From: Manduca sexta
Lineage: Eukaryota; Arthropoda; Insecta; Lepidoptera; Sphingidae
NCBI RefSeq assembly: GCF_014839805.1
Contig: NC_051135.1
Coordinates: 9,303,291 to 9,367,290 of the forward strand
Reading direction: 5' to 3'
Length of the DNA stretch: 64,000 bases
Shown here: piece by piece, positions 31,097-42,585 of the stretch
Position numbering within the stretch: the first letter of the stretch is position 1
How the letters are laid out: each line of letters opens with the position of its first letter
Made by a program: the position numbers and the translations under genes
The notes under the pieces: model-generated
The model's database searches: none
What the model was told of the DNA's origin: nothing
What the model saw: only the letters and a program-made list of their open reading frames with translations

Positions 31097-32844
31097 TTTG
31101 CGACCTTTGTTCTTATAAATATGTTCATATTTGTAGAAACATTTCTCAAACCTTCAGCCTAAATTAAATGGAATATTGACAGCATTCCCGACAAAAACAT
31201 TACCAAAACAAAATTTCCCAGACCATAAGAGTACAATTTACGTTTCAACTAATCTGATTTCCCTCATACGCTTCAAAGTTGGAAAGCACCTAACGGTCTC
31301 ACACGCGAGTGATTTAAAAAAGTTGCGCCATTAACCGTTGACGTTTACCCGTGTTGGAACAAACTTGCGGATACAAGTTTAATTTTCAAGTAGTTCATCA
31401 AAACTGCAGCGTGATTTCACTCCCAATTAAGCTGGTTATTTATGCATTCGGTTTAATTTAGCGACCGTTCGTGTCTGTATTCTGTTAGTTGCATTTTTCA
31501 ATTGTCTTTGGTGTTTTATATTGTTTCTTGAGGGGTTTGAGACTGGCTTGAATAAAATGTTAAAGCGTTTTAACAAAGAAATTAATTAAGTTTCTTAGAT
31601 TTCTTCTAAAGCATAAATATCGTCCAAAAACATCTGGAGCTAGTTAAAATGTTTGTATTAAATAAGGAAACCCAGTTATTATTTATACATTAATACGAGC
31701 AGAAAAAACTTTGTACTTCTTTTCAATTCCATTGCGCTCACAGAGAAGTGTAAGATATGACTTAATTAAAGTTCGTATAGAGAAGGAGTGTAGTGAAATG
31801 GATTTTATGTGTTATATTATGTGTTACAAATATTTAACTTCAACCACTGGACAATCCGTAATATATAAGTCTAAATATTTCAAGAAAGCGAAACAAACAA
31901 AACCGCTTAATAGATATAAATGAAAGGACTATAGATCAAGTCTAGAAATAATAATATCTCGAAGAAATGCACAATTAGTTGATTCTGATAAACTAACTAA
32001 GCGCGTGAAGCTCTGTGCGAGATCTAGTCACTAATAAATATTAGCATTTGCAAAAAAAATCCTATATTTATAGAATAAGTTCCATTAGGTCATTCCCCTA
32101 ACATTCATTTACTTTTGATCCCCAGTTTAATTCGGGTTGATGCACGATGATAAGTGGTCTGGCTAGTTCCGAAATTACACCCTATCCCGTGGGATTATGG
32201 GATCCGCCGACTTTTTAAGGCAAACAGTGGAGTTCAAGGCCCTAGGTCGTTTTCACTAATGATAACATTAAATATGGATACTTTATTTTAATCTCGTTTT
32301 TGTGGAACTGCATAATTTGAAATACCCCGTTTTATGGACTTGTTTCGGGGCCGATTGGTGTGCCGAGACGGTCTTTGTATATTTGGGGGTAATGCTCACG
32401 GTATACCGGGGCCGTCTCTCATGTTTCGAAGAAAAAAGGGCCCAATCATAGGCAGTATTTATTTTTAAAAGGTAATCAAATAAGACTGTCTGATGCTAGA
32501 TCACCTCCTTATATCAGTTAAGCTGTTCAATATTTCCTTTTTAATATTTTGTTCGGTCAAACATAGTGACTCAATAAATCTTCTCTTCGTTCCAGATCAC
32601 TTTATCTTCTGAAAGGTCAGCAGCGTACGCTCAATTCCTAATGTGATCCATCATTATATCTTCAGCTTACATTTGAATATCATGCTTGATTGTATGTGAC
32701 AATGGAGCGACACTTATAAATGAATAGTTGTATAATGTTTGATCAATATCCAAAACATTTATTCGGTGGTAAGATATGACGAATTTTGCAATCAGTCTGT
32801 GTATATCCTTTTCAAACAGACTAGCATTTGTTGATGTACACAAT
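31097..32844. other. 1.7 kb without a supported gene
   Basis: Contains an imperfect inverted repeat GAGACGGTC...GGCCGTCTC around 32363-32420; otherwise no feature. The frame at 31711-31923 lacks support. Confidence 0.38.
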
Positions 32845-33010
32845 TGGCCCACGTAAGTGTGTCGCGTTCCGAGATCAGTCTGACCCTGAGTCTGACCGAC
32901 AAAATTTTGTCGATTCTCGAGGGGTAATCATATCTCGTTAGACGACATTCTATTGGACCCCACGCCGCTTACCATCAGGTGCTGGACACATTGCCGTGTC
33001 CGAAAAAAAA
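32845..33010 (+). repeat. Family D copy with A-rich tail
   Basis: GGCCCACGTAAGTGTGTCGC, GATTCTCGAGGGGTAATCAT, CATTCTATTGGACCCCACGC, CGCTTACCATCAGGTGCTGG, then A9. 33015-33080 carries a second, more decayed piece of the same family. Confidence 0.82.
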
Positions 33011-33691
33011 AGCATCGACTGGCGAGGGATATCTCTAGTCAGTTGAAACTCCACTTGAACGTTACTTCACTTACCATCACTTATAGCCTGGTCAATATCT
33101 GACGCTGTGCACTCATTTTTATACTTTTAAAAATCAGATTCCAGAATACCGCTCGCAGTCTGCGCGGTGAACACGAGTTTTGGCAAGCGCGACGAAAGCC
33201 TTGTATCATTTTAAATGAGTCGTTTAATCGGCTGCGATACAGATTTTTTTAATGACCGCATCACATGGTTCGCTCTTGATTAATTCCTGATGATTCTGTA
33301 TTACCGGAGGCTCATTAACGTACTGTTAATGAAGCTGTTTGGATTTATTGTATTTTTGTATCGGTGGTGTCTGATTCGGCCATTTTCGATTTTAGTGGAG
33401 AATTTTCAATTTCTTATTGTTGTTGAACGATACAATTGTAAATTGTCTGTGATTAGAATTTGTGCTGAGTTAGGAAATTAATTTGCTTATGACATAATGG
33501 TATAGAAATACCGCCATTTGTATAATTACCGAATTTAAAAATCTCAAAAGAAATCCTTACTTAATTAAAATCTTCGTAACAATTATAATGATGCAAACTT
33601 ACAATTACATGTGGTTACAATGTAATTACGATTAAACAACTCACAAGTTCATATATCGGCTTAGGGCCTGGAAAGTTCTGTAATATATGTA

Positions 33692-34372
33692 TAATATATG
33701 TTTATTAAAACAAAAACACTTACATTGACCGGTCTGTATATCCTCGAAATTGGACTATTTGTCAAAAAACATCCACAGTTGTTTAAGAAAATAGGTGACA
33801 ATAGTTTGTTCAGTCAAAGAGACCCAACAAAGCTAGTAATGAAAAAATGTAGAACGACCCTTTATCAAAAGAGCTGTCATAGTATGTGTTAAAATATATA
33901 ATAAAATTCCACAATGTCTACGTGAACTACCATTAAGATTATTTGTTAAAAAATTAAAAAAATGGCTTCTGGAAAGATGCTTCTACACAATTCAGGAGTT
34001 CTTGAACTATAAAAATTAAAAAAAACGGAAACAGTACTGTATAAAGATTATCTGCGACATTTTGTATTCTAGAATTAATAATCATAATCAATATTCAAAA
34101 TTAATCATATTACAATAGGCATCATAATGTAAAACTTATGTTAAATTCCATTGACAACCAAATTTTAATTTTAATTTAAAAAATTTATAACTAAAACTTG
34201 CCCTAACCTAATTAATTATTTTCTTTTATTATTATACACATAAAAAAAAAAAAAATTGCATGTCAATAAATTTGACAAAAGTTGATTGATCAGAAATGAC
34301 TAGTTAAGATTCTATACTGTACCAACTTTTTTGCAAATAAAGGATTTTACTATTTACTATTTACTATACTAA
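33692..34372 (+). pseudogene. CR1/Jockey-type LINE: ORF2 end and 3' UTR
   Basis: The last ~100 residues of a reverse-transcriptase ORF: TGLYILEIGLFVKKHPQLF in one frame, then after a one-base loss near 33888 KIPQCLRELPLRLFVKKLKK and WLLERCFYTIQEFLNYKN in the next, ending at a stop near 34018. Such I/YNKLPxxLRxLPLxxFKxxLKxWLLxxxFYSxxEFL ends are common in arthropod CR1/Jockey-like LINEs. The 3' UTR runs to the tail TTTACTATTTACTATTTACT, a short-repeat tail in place of poly(A). 5'-truncated and dead. Confidence 0.78.
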
Positions 34373-35049
34373 ATTAGGAAAGAATAAAATTTTAGAATAG
34401 GGATATCCTGTTAAAAAATTAAGACAAGAGTGCTAAAAAATTTTCTACCTACCGAAATATGTTATACGTGATTGTAGTAGATAGCTACTTAAGTAATTTT
34501 ATAGAATATAATATCTAGATACCCACAAGTATCACCCGCAAAGGCAAACAGACGGCCAAATGCGGCTAATGAAGTAGTATAAGCGTATTAATCTGTCTTT
34601 TTGTATATACAATTTAAAATTCAAAATCCTGTATACAATTTTCAAGAAAGCTAATTCGTCACGCACCGTAACAGCGTGTCGGTCTGTCCATCATAATTTG
34701 CGAACATTTCTCAAGATAGATCTAAAGGTGCTCCCCCACTCAAAGCGAATACAGATGAATCATATCAGGGGTCCGCGTGTCGAAATCCGAATACAAAAAC
34801 GCTTACTCACGACACTTGATAAATTGACAATTGAAAAGGTCAGAAAGTTGACGACGTGACGTTGGTTGCAAATGTAGCGTGACTTACATCATCAGTTTTG
34901 TTTTTTGGTATATTTTCTGATGTATTATTTTTTAGGGTATCCTAAGCCCTTCAACTACCTATCTATAAATGTGTAATTTGTTTATATTTTGATTTAAATA
35001 CATGAGTTAGATAGAATAGAATTTGTGCTAGGTATATCGACTGGATGGA
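34373..35049. other. No gene seen
   Basis: AT-rich; no supported feature. Confidence 0.35.
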
Positions 35050-35135
35050 CTGGACCGGGCTTTGCGGCGTACCTTGGCAGAGGCCTATGTCCAACAGTGT
35101 ACTGCGATGAGTGATGATGGTTATGATGGCAATAA
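35050..35135 (+). repeat. LINE 3' end with TGATG tail
   Basis: CTTGGCAGAGGCCTATGTCC, AACAGTGTACTGCGATGAGT, then GATGATGGTTATGATGG: the tail widely found on lepidopteran RTE/Jockey-type LINEs. SINE-A ends in a related phrase. Confidence 0.65.
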
Positions 35136-35414
35136 GCTGTGTGTCCTACGCTTCTGTTTACCCTTTTGTAAACAGCGGTTACACTGTATGTAATGGAAAT
35201 GTTAGAACGTGATTATGCATAACCGCTATACTGGATGCTCGGGATTTTCGAACTGGAGCTATGTGGTTTCTAAATGGTGTGGACACGATTTCTGGCAAAT
35301 TTTCAGATAGATCAGGTGGATTTGTTTCATGTTGAAGTACTTGTTTAATAATCATAATACATCAATTCCATGAATCTTATCTTTGTTTTATCTTTGGATG
35401 ATTGTTTATGTCCA

Positions 35415-35600
35415 ATTTATTACAAGTAAATATTAGAACAATTAAACAGATTTAGATGTAATTTGGCACGCGGATAGAACGTGTCTTGGGTTAACAAATA
35501 CACTTTTTATCCCAATAATTTGCTTCTATGGGAAATAATGGATTATTAAATCAGGTTTTTTAATCTATGGTGCTATCGTACATTGTTTTTATATTTTGTA
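35415..35600. repeat. Family I fragment
   Basis: AGTAAATATTAGAACAATTA, TAATTTGGCACGCGGATAGA, TTTTATCCCAATAATTTGC, GGTGCTATCGTACATTG parallel 29590-29780. Confidence 0.45.
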
Positions 35601-37108
35601 ACAAAAATGTCTTTTGACGTGAACTGAACAACACCTCCTCTATAATACAACTTATAAATTTAAAATAATTTGATAATTTTTTCACAAATACGACCTAATT
35701 GTTTCGCAAGGGGAAATCATCTTTATGCCATCCATATTATATATAATTGAGTAGAATGGATGGATGATAGAATCATTATAGAATGATGTTTTTTGAGATT
35801 TATTACATGTCGGAGTTACTATTATTGAAAAAAGTTAAAAAGAGTATTATAAAGTTTCAATTCAATATTGCTCATGCGCATTGAATTAGCGCTAGGTGCT
35901 TATTGATTATATTGATTTATTCTATTGTACCGAACATAGTCGTCAAGTATTAAAACAATTCAGAAGTAACTTGAATGATTTAAAAGTCTACTAATTTAAT
36001 AGGATTTTCATTTACTTATTTTTGATCCATTCGAACATGCATTCAAATTTTTACTTAATATAAGTAACTTTTACTTAATATAAGTAATCGATATTTTCAA
36101 TAACCAATATCACAGAGGTACGTCAAAACTCATAATATTTCTTTTCAAGAAATATTTAAAACGCATCGAAAAATGTAAGTCAACATATTTTATTAATTAA
36201 GCTGTGAAAGGTAAATCTACGGAACCCATCGCCAGTTCCAATTTCTCGTTGATAGATTTGTTTTTTATATTTTTCGTCCGAACGGCTCATCAACATTCAG
36301 CCGTGCATTACTTTTCATTAACTCAAATGGAACGTTGCTTATTTATATAGCACATTTTTATTTCTTTTTAACGGCGAAAACTTATTATCTGGCCAGTATT
36401 ATTGATAATATATATTTTTATAATAAAGAAAAAACAATAATTGTGGATTGAGGCTGAATAAAATTCAATCATCGATTGCCTGTGTTTTGAATTGGAGGGC
36501 CTCAATATTACATATCTGAAGTAATGAACTCGCAAAGTATTAGTAAGTAAATAAGTTTTAAATCTTTAAAATAATATTTTGAGTCTCTATTTACGTTTCT
36601 AGGTGTTTAAATCGTTGGATTCAATTTCGCCATATTGCTATAAAAATATCCTATCTAAAAACTCCTTTATCAGCTTGCATTTGTCCAGTGATATCAAAGG
36701 TCACTACATCCAAGGATATTTCTTAGTGCACTAATTCTTAAATCATTTGATTTGAGATTTTGTTTTTATGTGAAATCAGTTTGACATTATAAGTTGCGGA
36801 AGCTGCCTTGATGGACGTTCCTACATAGTACAGTGCTGTGTACAAATTATAAATTATAAAATATAAAACTTCATTTTATGAATATATGTAAATAAAAAAG
36901 TTAATTAAAATAATTGGAAATTGAAAATTTATACAAATTTTGTAAGTCCGAAAAGATTGTTTGATCATTCTAACTTCCAGAGAAAAAGAATTCGAGTGAA
37001 TTAATATTCCGTTTTAAAAAAACACCTTTACAAATCGAAAGTATATCTTGGAAAGGAATTTCACACGAGCGATGTTAAAATCCAAAACTAGTTTAAGATA
37101 ACAAAAAT
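35601..37108. other. No gene; a short tandem repeat
   Basis: CTTTTACTTAATATAAGTAA is repeated directly at 36048-36086 (unit about 18 bases, two copies). Otherwise AT-rich with no exon signal. Confidence 0.4.
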
Positions 37109-37123
37109 ATGACGCAGAACTGC

Positions 37124-37410
37124 CGGACCACCACCGGACCGGACTGCCTCGGTGGCGTAGTTGTATTGCACGTCCGGTACTATAGCGCTCTGAGGTCCTG
37201 GGTTCGAATCCCGGGTCGGGCAAATTGATATTTGGGTTTTTCTGCTCAGTATCAGCCCGGAGTTTGGAATTTGTGCCCGATATGGCGATAGGCTCGCCCC
37301 CTATCACATCATGGGACGGAACATACTTGGCGAAAAAGTGGGTGCCCTAGTTGCGCCTCTGCATACCCCTTCGGGGATAAAATGCGTGATGTTATGTTAT
37401 GTATGTAAAG
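37124..37410 (+). repeat. SINE-B, full length with target duplication
   Basis: Sense copy with intact A box (CGGTGGCGTAGTTG) and B box (GGGTTCGAATCCCGGGTCGG), TTTTTCTGCTCAGTATCAGC, CCTATCACATCATGGGACGG, TTGCGCCTCTGCATACCCC, GTGATGTTATGTTATGTATG. Target duplication ATGACGCAGAACTGC (37109-37123) and ATGACGCAGAAACTGC (37411-37426), one inserted base. The 15 bases of CCGGACC-rich sequence before the head are carried with it. Confidence 0.92.
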
Positions 37411-37426
37411 ATGACGCAGAAACTGC

Positions 37427-38555
37427 ACTGACGAATTCAATACCCGCAAATCCTTTATGCGAAAACTGTTACCTCCACTCCTTTATTTTTCCTCACAATT
37501 TACCTCAAACATTCCAGGACGAGAAAATAGGTTGCGGCCTCAAGAAAACAGGTGGGGAATGGGTGACTGGAATATTTAATTACTTTTCCGGAAAAGAAAA
37601 GTGAAGGTATTAGGTGGAAACTTTGCCGGTCAATTCTGCATGTTCATAAAGATTTCAGGTTATTTCTTATGAACTTTACGAGTTCTTATCGAAGATTTTG
37701 TTTCTATTGCTGTTTTAGGAATAAGGGAGTTGGAGCTAGCTGCTTTTAGTGAATAGAGAAGTTTGTTGATGGCATTTCGGAACACTGTTTTTTTAAAGGA
37801 CGATTATTTATTAGTTACGGAGTAAATAAGTATGTATTACAACTTATATTTTAATGTTTGCAATTAACAATAAGTACACTGGTGATGCAATATTGAGAAT
37901 ATTTAGGGATTGTTGTGGAAGGTTTATTTTGCAGTATTTCCATATCATTGCGAGTTAGAGATGTTCGAGCCTATTCGTACCTAGCTCATCCTCAATTAAT
38001 TCTCCAGTATTGTTAATATATCAGGAGCAATCTTCAATCCGTTACCAAGAATGAACCAATTAAAATTACTCATTTGTAAGTATGTCAAAAAAGGTTTACT
38101 CTGATTGCTTCATTTTTGAAATAAATCGAAAAAAGCAATTGAGATATTTAATTGAAAATATCGGTAAGTGACACATTATAATCATCTGCATCTCTTCCAC
38201 AAAAAATCTATCAATAAATCATCTATATTATAAAAAAATATCAACAAGCTACCTTTATTTCATCATAGACAATTGATTTCGACATTAGAAACAGATGAAT
38301 TTATTTCTCAAGTAAATATTATTTCAGTTAACAACCGAGTTGTCTCTGCATTGTCAATGCTATCATTATGTAGATCTTAAACAAGATAATCCTTTTTGCA
38401 AACAATAGGGGAATTAATTAGGATACCTAGTGTTCCTTTTGTGCCTATATTGCAAAACAAATGAACAAGGATGAGAAGGATATGACGAATTAAGCTTCGT
38501 CAGAAATTGTAGTGCTGGTTTCGTAATTTTAGTAAAGCTGGTATTTTGAAATTAA
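37427..38555. other. No gene seen
   Basis: AT-rich single-copy sequence. Confidence 0.35.
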
Positions 38556-38849
38556 AGTATTTTTCCAGTGAATGAACTGACCAAGTAAAACCAAAACTGC
38601 TGATAATTATTGTTGTCTAAAACATATTCGTTTAGATATCTGAATAAATTTAAATTGTTAGAACTAAGTCTAAGATATCAATATTGAATACTGCCATAAA
38701 AGTATTTCTTCCCATTAATGAACTGATCTTAGTACAACCAAAAGAGTTAATACTTAATTTTGTAAAAAATATCTTTGTTTAGATATCTCTGAATAAGTTT
38801 AAACCGTGAGAACTAAGTCTAAATTATGAATATAGAATACTGGCATAAA
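38556..38849 (+). repeat. Old tandem duplication of ~147 bp
   Basis: Unit 1 (38556-38700) and unit 2 (38701-38849) both run from AGTATTT(T/C)T to ACTG(C/G)CATAAA, sharing ATGAACTGA, CGTTTAGATATCT-like, GAACTAAGTCTAA and GAATACTG. They differ at roughly a quarter of sites by eye. The unit codes for nothing and has no relative elsewhere in the window. Confidence 0.8.
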
Positions 38850-39460
38850 TTAACAGCTTTTTACATGTTGTGTCTATGGGATTGTAGAAATTACTGTAAT
38901 CATCATTTTCACCTTTAATTAAATATCATCGGTTAAGGCATCAACGATGTCTCACTTTGGCTATTTATAGATCGTGGTTCATATCAAACTAAATGGCTAC
39001 TCTCCTACCCGTACTAAAAAATATTTTCTAAACACTAAATTTTATGAGACCAGAAATGGAACGAAAATCCTCCAACTTCAAAAGCAAACAATATTAGAGA
39101 AACTGCTCGAGCATATTTAATTCCGCCGTATATCACCATAAACTAAAAAGCAGTGTCAACATCTAGCATGTTTGCTAAGCCCTAAATAATACTAAGTTTA
39201 ATTAAGTCAGTAACTAAGCATTGTTTGATTAAATACTTAAGTAAAATATTTGAATACATTAGTGTAGAATTCATTAACTGTCTTTGTTCTCTGCTCGGCG
39301 AGTAAATATCTGTTAAATAATGAAGCTCTTGTGGGACTATTTTAGTATTTAATTCTATTGGAGTATGATTTTTGATTGCTTTGTGAGATTTACTTAATTT
39401 GATGTAGTCGTTGTTAGTATAAAATTCTTTCTATCAATCAAATTTTACTTTTATTTTCAG

Positions 39461-39532
39461 ATCTCATGTATGTGGAGCAGCTATGACGGAAATGTGGAAA
39501 GGTTTGGTGTACAGCTGGTGCGGAATCTGTAG
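39461..39532 (+). other. Exon-like signal, unproven
   Basis: TTTACTTTTATTTTCAG precedes a 72-base GC-richer stretch open in two frames, followed by AG|GTTAAT (or CT|GTAGGT). In one frame it reads YDGNVERFGVQLVRN. The DNA is single copy here. It may be an internal exon of a long-intron gene, but no partner exon was found and the donor is weak. Confidence 0.25.
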
Positions 39533-39935
39533 GTTAATAAAGAATGTGATTCAAAGAATACATATTTTTAGTCTTAAAAATACTCCTTTATATTTAAAAC
39601 CATTACCAGATTTTTTTGTTGTACCTCATTTATATGTTCACTGCAGTGTTCCATTGAACCTTAATGCATAGAAATCCCATAGTTCCCCTTGATATAAGAC
39701 TCAATATATTTATAATCTGAAATTAATAATTTATAAGGCAAGTACATTGAATATTATCAATCTTCTTACTTAATTGTCTACATAATCGAAAATTTGAAAA
39801 CCCAAATACGAAATTCTTACGCAACTGAGATTATAACATCGGCTTATATGTACGTAATGTAAACTATTAACTATAGTGACAAAATAATAACCCCAAGAAA
39901 AATAATTTCCATTATCATTTGCTTAAGCAAGCATA

Positions 39936-40222
39936 AGCGGCGATAGCCTAGTTGGCAGTGGAGCAGACTGCCAAGGCGAATGTCCGCAGGTTCAAAACAC
40001 AAGGGCACATAAAAGTCAGAAGTGACTTTTCTAAAATGATGTGTGTATTCTTAGTGAATTATCGCTTGCTTTAACTGTGAAGGAAAAAAATGTGAGGAAA
40101 CCTGCATATCTAAAGTCTACCAATTCGCACTAGACCAGCGTGGTGAACTAAGGCCTAATTCCTCGCAGTAGTAGAGGAGGCCCGTGCCCAGCAGTGGAAT
40201 AATATATAAATCCAGGGCTTAT
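39936..40222 (+). repeat. SINE-A, full length
   Basis: AGCGGCGATAGCCTAGTTGG (A box), CGCAGGTTCAAAACACAAGG (decayed B box), CTTAGTGAATTATCGCTTGC, CAATTCGCACTAGACCAGCG, GCCCGTGCCCAGCAGTGGAA, TATATAAATCCAGGGC. A Helitron-like insert follows 14 bases later. Confidence 0.88.
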
Positions 40223-40236
40223 TAGTGGGAATAGAA

Positions 40237-40440
40237 TCTATACACATTATAAAACAAAGTCCCCTGTTCTCTCTGTCTGTATGTTATCGATTTTCTTAAA
40301 ATTTACTAAATGGATTTTAATGAATTTTCGTAGAGAAATAGTTTAAAACCCTGGAAAGGTTATAGGCTATTTTCTATCTCGGGAAAATATATAGCGGGAC
40401 TTTTATCCCGGAAACTCCTGTACGCGGGCGAAGCCGCTAG
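40237..40440 (+). mobile_element. Short Helitron-like insert
   Basis: 204 bases from TCTATACACATTATAAAACA to GCGGGCGAAGCCGCTAG, preceded by A and followed by T. The 3' end holds a small hairpin GCGG-GCGAAG-CCGC overlapping the terminal CTAG. Non-coding. The body matches the inverted copy at 23923-24105. Confidence 0.75.
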
Positions 40441-40639
40441 TACATGCTAGTAAATACTAATTTAGGAACGCCTTTTGAACCACTACTAAATAAATTAAAG
40501 TTGCATCTATGTTAATCCTCTTTGTGTGCTCACTTAACACAAATGGTGCAAGAATCTTTCAATCTACATTTACGAAGTGATCAAATGAATTCACACTTAA
40601 TGGCTTTAGCTAGGTTTACATTTGTGTTTGTGGACTATG

Positions 40640-40700
40640 GACGTGATGAGCACATATACTCACGCCATTTATCCTCAAGGGATAAGCAGAGAGGCAATTA
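40640..40700 (-). repeat. SINE-B tail fragment
   Basis: Plus strand ACGCCATTTATCCTCAAGGG and ATAAGCAGAGAGGCAA correspond to the inverted end of SINE-B. Confidence 0.5.
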
Positions 40701-40950
40701 TTGCAACTTGTAAGTGGAGTGGGGTCCAATAGAATGTCGATTGACGAGTGACGATTACCCCTCGGCAGTCGACACAATTTTTCCGGCTTGTTGGAACCGG
40801 ATGTACTCAGGTTGATCTCGGAACGAAACACACTTATGTGGGCCACTATGACGGGTTTTAACTCCTTGTGTACGGTGGTCGCTATCCGGGCGGATATAAA
40901 ATATATCCTACTACCAGCAGAATTTAGCCCATGTGATAAGAGCCTATCGC
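40701..40950 (-). repeat. Family D copy
   Basis: GTGGAGTGGGGTCCAATAGA, CGATTACCCCTCGGCAGTCG, GGCTTGTTGGAACCGGATGT, GTGGGCCACTATGACGGGTT, GGTCGCTATCCGGGCGGATA. 40928-40970 adds an inverted SINE-B scrap (CCCATGTGATAAGAGCCTAT). The long minus-strand frame 40616-41044 is a translation of these repeats. Confidence 0.85.
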
Positions 40951-41364
40951 CATATAGGGCGAAATTGGCTCTTCTAAACGCAATTACAAAGCGTGGCACC
41001 TTATTGTGATGGTCATCCAGACATTGCATATTAAACGTCATCAATCATAGCTAGTAATTATAGAGATTACATTTGATTATGCCAGTAACTAGAATTAATT
41101 ACATAGAAAATGGATGGAGTGATCAGTTAATACCATTATTTCATTTAAGTCTGTATTGAACGTGGTATGCTCCTATTTAATTTATGATAGCAATGGAATC
41201 GAAGCACCATTGCATTACGATTGCATGATTAGAGTGCATGCGTGATGCGTTTACAAATATCTTTTTTTAATATTATAATATTTACTTCGGAATGAACTAT
41301 GTCTAACAGTGTTTCCTCAGAGCTGGTTTGTCCTCTTTCAAACGAGTTTTAAAGAAAGTTTTTT

Positions 41365-41470
41365 TTTACGTCAGGCATTAGCCTAACAGCATGGCTGACG
41401 TCCATGGGCGACGGTAACCACTTACCATCAGAAAAGTCGTTTAATCATCTGCTAACGTAAAAAAACATTG
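41365..41470 (+). repeat. Family J LINE tail
   Basis: ACGTCAGGCATTAGCCTAAC, CTGACGTCCATGGGCGACGG, AACCACTTACCATCAGAAAA and a terminal A run. Confidence 0.6.
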
Positions 41471-42219
41471 ACTAATTACAAGGTTTTAGTCTATATAGAT
41501 CTTTCTACTTCAAGCCTGCAACTAAACTCTCGATGGCAAGTAAACATAGTTTATAAAGAAGTCAAAGAAATCACTGACTGCAGAGTGTCGAAACATTATA
41601 ATATTAAAAAAGCCAAAGTGCGAGAGAGCTCTATCACTTACCTTTTACTCTCTTAGAGCTACTTTTACTAGAAATACATATAAATATAATTTAAACCAAA
41701 TCTTGTATACTAAAATAATTAACAAAGAAAATAACAAATAAGAGCACAATTTTTCAATTAAACTCATTAGAGAAAAATTTAATCGGCTTACATGAATACA
41801 CTGGAAAGCTAAAAATTCCATTTGAATTCCATATAAGCAACACTCCATTTGCCCAGCACGGGAACAGCCAAAGTACAAAAACCGCTCCATCTCTATTCAG
41901 GATCGGCTAAAATGAATAACGAATACCGCAGAGCGCTGGCTAAGAGCCTTAAAGTTGGCAACACACTGGGATGCATTGACAGTTAAAGTTGGTGTTTCTG
42001 GTTTGTTCTGTGAGGTTAAAATGTTTGTTTTTTTGTAGAGTTTATATGTTGTATGAGAGATTTTGTTTTAGGCTATACCTTGCGTTATGAAAACAGTTTT
42101 GGCGTAAGACAATTTGAAAATATTTTTGCTTTTGAATTTGCTTCCGAATAAAATACTCACTACACTTTCATGGGATAAAGAGTGAAGTATATTTAACTGA
42201 ATGAATAAATCTTCCTAGC
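41471..42219. other. No supported gene
   Basis: Frames at 41468 and 41645 have no domains. Confidence 0.35.
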
Positions 42220-42585
42220 TGAATTTTCGGCCAGGGCGGCCAATCTCAAATGAGATCAACCAGATACGCAGAAGATATTGTAGTGCACAAGTGTGTGCGC
42301 AATACACAGGTGCACTCTTTATTCCTTCACTCTCATAGTTCGGTGACCGCAATCCGACATGACCGGAGAGGGATCAGGCGCAGGACCAACGGCTTTACGT
42401 GCTTTCCGAGGCACGGGGGTATCACACCGCCAACTTCCTGACTCTGAATTAAGACTGAGTATTATTTTTAAGATGGAAAAACCTAGTCGCAATTATTTTG
42501 GTCCGACCCGGCATTTGAACCCAGGACCTCAGAGCGCTCCCGTACCGTGCATGCAGAAAAACTACGCCGAGGCACTCTAGTAATA
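42220..42585 (-). repeat. SINE-C, near full length
   Basis: Inverted copy: plus strand has GCTGAATTTTCGGCCAGGGC, GCGCAATACACAGGTGCACT, GGATCAGGCGCAGGACCAAC, GTGCTTTCCGAGGCACGG, CATTTGAACCCAGGACCTCA (inverted B box) and AACTACGCCGAGGCA (inverted head). Confidence 0.87.

Noticed and set aside
40616..41044. 142-residue minus-strand frame
   Set aside because: It translates inverted family D and a SINE-B scrap; other copies carry stops at the same place.
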